A DNA stretch of 64,000 nucleotides. Origin: Bombardia bombarda. Taxonomy: Eukaryota > Ascomycota > Sordariomycetes > Sordariales > Lasiosphaeriaceae. A program made the position numbers and the translations under genes. The stretch lies in contig JAULSR010000004.1 in assembly GCA_030512295.1 (NCBI GenBank), positions 930,001-994,000 of the forward strand, read 5' to 3'. Position 1 is the stretch's first letter, and every line of letters begins with the position of its first letter. Below, in pieces: positions 60,355 through 64,000 of this stretch. Under the pieces are notes generated by a model. The model saw only the letters and a list, made by a program, of their open reading frames with translations. It was not told the DNA's origin and made no database searches.

Positions 60355-63300
60355 TTGTTAGGTAATGCAAAGAGAGGTTTTGGTCGATTTCTCGGTGCCG
60401 TTCCTTTCCGTCATCTTCATCCCGTCGTCGTCGTCTGCTTCCATTTCCCTCCCCAGCGCCCGCGTCCGGCCGCTGTCATTTGGACACAGCTGCCCTTGCG
60501 CCTGCCCTTGCGCCTGCCCTTGCGCCTGCCCCCGTCCACAAACGTCGACCCGGCATCCTTCGAGCTGCACAGGCAGCTCACTTTCATCACGTCTTCCCAA
60601 AAGAAACGGAGGATTACCCGCCAGTCGACAAGGGAACAGTCAGAAACCGCTAGCATCACCTCGTTGGAACTGCTGCTGCCCTCCACCGAAGACGACATCG
60701 ATCCCTCCTTCTCATTCTCGGCAGCCTCGACCACCTCGGGCCTGAGCACGCCTACCTACCTTCGTGGGGACTCGCTGCCTCCCTCAGGCATCCCCCCGCG
60801 TCTCCAGACCCAAACGAGCTCCTTCTCCGCGACCGACTACACATCATCGGCTGCAAGCTCGCCGTGTGCTGCCTCGACCGACCTGTCCATCGACAACGAC
60901 TGTGGCGGAGACCTGTACGACTCGGGCTCGACACTGCAGCCGCCAGATTGCGGCGGACCGACAAGAAGCCAGTCCCCGTTTCCCTTCAACACGCCCCACC
61001 GCGCTCTGATGGGTGGGGCCGCTGAACCCCCGCATCGCTCCTCGTCGCCCCTCAAGCGTCGAGCCTCCAGTATGGATCCAGATGAACAAGAGCAAGAGCA
61101 AGAGCGGGAGCAGGACAAAATCATGGATTCGAAGGAGGACGTCGACATGATCACCGTGCCGGATTCCCAAGAACAGCAAGAGCAACAAGGAAAGCAGCCG
61201 TCGTCCGCCGCGAGTACCATCACTCCCCGATCCAGTGGGGTTCCTGTGGCCGAGATGACGACCGAGTTGCCCTTGAGGACCGGTAACCGTGCCAGGTCCC
61301 CTCTGGCAGGCTCCTTACTAACAAGAACTATAGATATTCCACCGCTCGAACAGCAAATCAAGACGATCGAGGCCCTGGTGAAGGCCTCGGCCGAAGCTCC
61401 GCTAGAGGAGGGCGCCGTCACCTATTTGGTATCTCGCCAATGGCTTGGAAAAGCACAGGCGTTTGGCGTTGATGCGAAGCATGCCAGCAAGCAATCTCTC
61501 GACGTCTCGCCAGGTCCCATCGACAACTCGGACATCATTCAGGCCATTTTTACGGATTCCAATGGCGTGGTTTGTGTAAAACTCAAGCCTGGTATGGGCA
61601 CAGAGAATTTTGAGCTCTTCCCCCAGGATGCCTGGGACCTGCTAGTAGGATGGTATGGCCTGGCTCCCGGACAAGAGCCCATCATTCGGACAGCACACAA
61701 CACGGCACCTGATGCCATCAGCATGCCAAATATTCAGTATGAATTTCACCCCCCAGTTTTTACGATACACAGACTCTGGTCAGCAACGAGCCCCATCCCG
61801 ATAGAGCAAAAGACAAAGACGGACAAGCCTGCACCCCCTGTAATTGTCCAGAGCACTTCAATTGGATACCATAACTTTTTGAAGCAAGCCAAGGCACTGG
61901 TTGGCGTGTCCACGGAGCGCAAAACTCGCGTCTGGAGAATTCTCCAGACCATTCCTGCTACGGAACCATCTGTCCAGTCCTCCGGGATTAAGACGCCCCC
62001 GGACTCACCAGGTCGTGTTCATGAGATCTCTACTATTGTACCTAGCTCTCCTGGGTCTTGGCCGGAAATGCTCGTTGATGTTGAGACCCTTTTGAAGCTG
62101 GAAAGAGATGTTGAACGTGGGTTGGTCGAACACGAGGACACCACAAACAACGCCAACTACAACGGAAAGAAGAGTTTGGCATTGGTGGGCTTGACCGTTG
62201 ATGAGACTCTTGTGATTGACGAGCAGATTGAGAGGGATCTTTATGTCTCCAATTACAAGGGTGGGAACATCAAGGACAACAAGGCTTTGGTGACCAGTGG
62301 CAGCTCAGGCAGCCTTGCTGCTCAAGCCCGCAGCAATGCGACAAGCGGACGCAGCAGTCCAGCGCTTCAAGGTCCTATGACCAGGGGTCGAGCACAACAG
62401 AAGTCGGGACGTGTCATCGGATGCGTTGGCTTGCAAAACCTGGGCAACACATGCTACATGAACTCGGCTCTGCAGTGCGTGAGGAGTGTAGAAGAGCTTA
62501 CCAAGTACTTTTTGACCGACGAAGCGGAAAAGGAGATCAATCCCAGCAATCCGCTTTCACACAACGGAGACGTCGCCAAGGCCTACGGCGCTCTGCTACA
62601 TAGTATCTACAAAGACCCGCCGCCAAACTCCATGGCACCGCGACAGTTCAAGAGTGTTATTGGACGGTATGCCCCTGCTTTCTCCGGGTACGGGCAACAG
62701 GACTCCCAGGAGTTCATCGGTTTCCTTCTCGATGGTCTTCAGGAAGATTTGAACCGGATTCAGAAAAAGCCATACATTGAGAAGCCCGACTCTACAGACG
62801 ACATGATCGAGAACCCCGCAGCTATCCGCAAGATGGCAGAAGAGGTATGGGACATTACCAAGAAGCGTGATGATTCCGTTATTGCTGATCTCTTCACTGG
62901 AATGTATCAATCGACCCTGGTCTGCCCCGTGTGTGACAAGGTCAGCATCACATTTGACCCTTTCAACACCCTCACATTACCGTTGCCCATCGCAAACGTG
63001 TGGACCCGAAAGGTCAAGTATTTACCTCTCAATGATTCACCCGTTGAGATTACTGTCGACGTCGATAAGAATAGCAGCATCAAGACCTTAAAGCAGTATA
63101 TCTCTGCGAGGGTCGGCGTTCCCATTGAACGACTTGTAGGGGCGGAGGAGTTCAGAGAGAGGTTTTTCAAATACTACGATGACATGGGTTCTGTTTCGGA
63201 GGAAATCCAGAGCAGTGACCTTCCGACAATACACGAGGTAGAATTAGCCCCCACCAATATCCCAGGTCTGAAGAAGCCGAAGAAACAGCGTAATAGGTCA

Positions 63301-64000
63301 ATGCTGTCTACGGATGAGGACGAACCTCAACAGTCCTGGGAAGATCCTCTCGCAGAACGCATGCTAGTTCCGATAATCCATCGTCTCAACCCAGAGGAAA
63401 GGAAACAACGGCATGGACGCAAAAGACCGGAGAACTCACCTCCGCCGCATTTTATCGTTTTGACCCCCAAGGAGGCTTGCAGTGACGATATTATCCGCCG
63501 CAAGATCTTGGAGAAGGTGACCACCTTATCAAGCTGGTCAGAATTCCACGCGGTGGATGAGAGCGATGCTGAAGAAACCACGGACCCGGAGATGATCAAT
63601 CCGACATCGGACATTGACTCGGCCGGAGACGCAAAGATAACAGCTAAATCGGTTGAAGGCGAAGAAGATATTGTCAATGTCACTATGAGCGATGCTGGCA
63701 ATGGAAAGGCTACAGCCTCGGCGCCTGCTACAGAGTAAGCAATTGGCTCATTATAATACCTGGAGTACCGGTCGCTGACAGTCTGTTCTAGATATCCTCT
63801 GCTTCTGAAGCAGTTTAATAAGGAGCGACCTAAGTGGATCGATCCCTCGAAGTTCCTGAATCCTCAATTCCAGAATCTCTTTGACTTGAGCTACTACTGT
63901 GAAGCGGCCTTAGGCTCGACTCTTCCTGGTGGCTGGCAGAGTGTTCTGGAGGACAATGCTCTAGAAAGGCTGAGCACTAGACAGCCTAAGCCGGTAGTTC
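60355..64000 (+). CDS. UBP12: DUSP-containing ubiquitin-specific protease (Ubp12/USP15 class), partial
   Basis: Exon 1 runs to 63734; a 57-nt intron (GTAAGC...CTAG) leads to exon 2 at 63792, which leaves the window. Numbering from the ATG at 60355, a DUSP domain spans about 325-450 (GAVTYLVSRQWLGKAQAFG, FELFPQDAWDLLVGWYG). The catalytic Cys box is GLQNLGNTCYMNSALQC with C700. The QDSQEFIGFLLDGLQEDLNRI block and the zinc-ribbon half LVCPVCDKVSITFDPFNTLTLPLP follow. A Ubl-like insert and a Lys/Glu-rich stretch come after about 890. The His box lies outside. The class removes ubiquitin from diverse substrates. The start is uncertain: the first 60 residues include a 12-bp repeat (60491-60526) translated as PLRL units, and a downstream Met may be used. 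Exon 1 alone encodes over 1,120 residues. Confidence 0.9.
60491..60526 (+). repeat. 12-bp tandem repeat (3 copies) near the start of the USP reading frame
   Basis: Three copies of TGCCCTTGCGCC. In the annotated frame it gives repeated Leu-Pro-Leu-Arg. It may be leader DNA rather than coding. Confidence 0.9.

Noticed and set aside
1..64000. CRISPR arrays, bacterial operons, attachment sites, intact transposons, rRNA and riboswitches
   Set aside because: Looked for and not seen; the window is typical fungal nuclear DNA. A thiamine-type riboswitch signature was also searched by eye without success.

Overview
The window is nuclear DNA of a filamentous ascomycete (Pezizomycotina, most likely Sordariomycetes; I do not name a species). 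The grounds are short introns (mostly 54-120 nt) with GTRNGT donors, CTRAC/CTGAC branch sites and YAG acceptors, a moderately GC-rich coding sequence, multi-kilobase intergenic gaps rich in GGTACC/CCTAGG motifs, and orthologues of fungal genes such as mitofusin Fzo1, Ste23, Taf14 and a BDM-1-type phosducin. There is no bacterial-style operon, CRISPR array, intact transposon, or tRNA/rRNA gene that I could recognise. All gene models were spliced by eye from splice signals and protein homology known to me.

Layout. 1-4279 (-): partial gene for a coactosin/ADF-H actin-binding protein with a very long disordered tail and a C-terminal PH-like part that leaves the window. 7570-9472 (-): PP2C phosphatase of the Ptc1 type. 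11505-12507 (-): ESCRT-III subunit Vps2, divergent from 13085-15972 (+): mitofusin Fzo1. 16752-18238 (-): adenosine-deaminase-like enzyme. 20954-22419 (+): heterotrimeric G-protein beta subunit. 27402-28342 (+): phosducin-like protein, a G-beta cofactor. 30677-33376 (+): unrecognised 899-residue protein with one membrane span. 34575-35767 (+): Ran-binding protein 1. 37286-38390 (+): YEATS protein Taf14. 41273-44726 (+): Zn2Cys6 transcription factor. 46286-46943 (-): complex I zinc subunit NDUFS6, divergent from 47368-48350 (+): Mpp6-like protein with a CCHC knuckle. 54770-58277 (+): Ste23/insulin-degrading-enzyme metallopeptidase. 60355->64000 (+): DUSP-type ubiquitin protease (Ubp12/USP15 class).

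Genes working together. Most are housekeeping genes in gene-wise order without an obvious cluster. The one functional pair is G-beta and its probable phosducin co-chaperone, adjacent and co-directional with about 5 kb between them. Other themes are membrane remodelling (Vps2, Fzo1), mitochondria (Fzo1, NDUFS6), signalling (Ptc1, G-beta) and protein turnover (Ste23, USP).

Notable points. Two otherwise well-conserved genes (ADF-H protein and phosducin) are each broken by a one-base deficit inside a G/C homopolymer, which looks like assembly error. One intron in the deaminase gene is GC-AG. Several genes use tiny coding exons. The 48.4-54.8 kb gap contains an AT-rich degenerate repeat island. 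I did not find a convincing new biological system; the best unknown is the 899-residue membrane protein.
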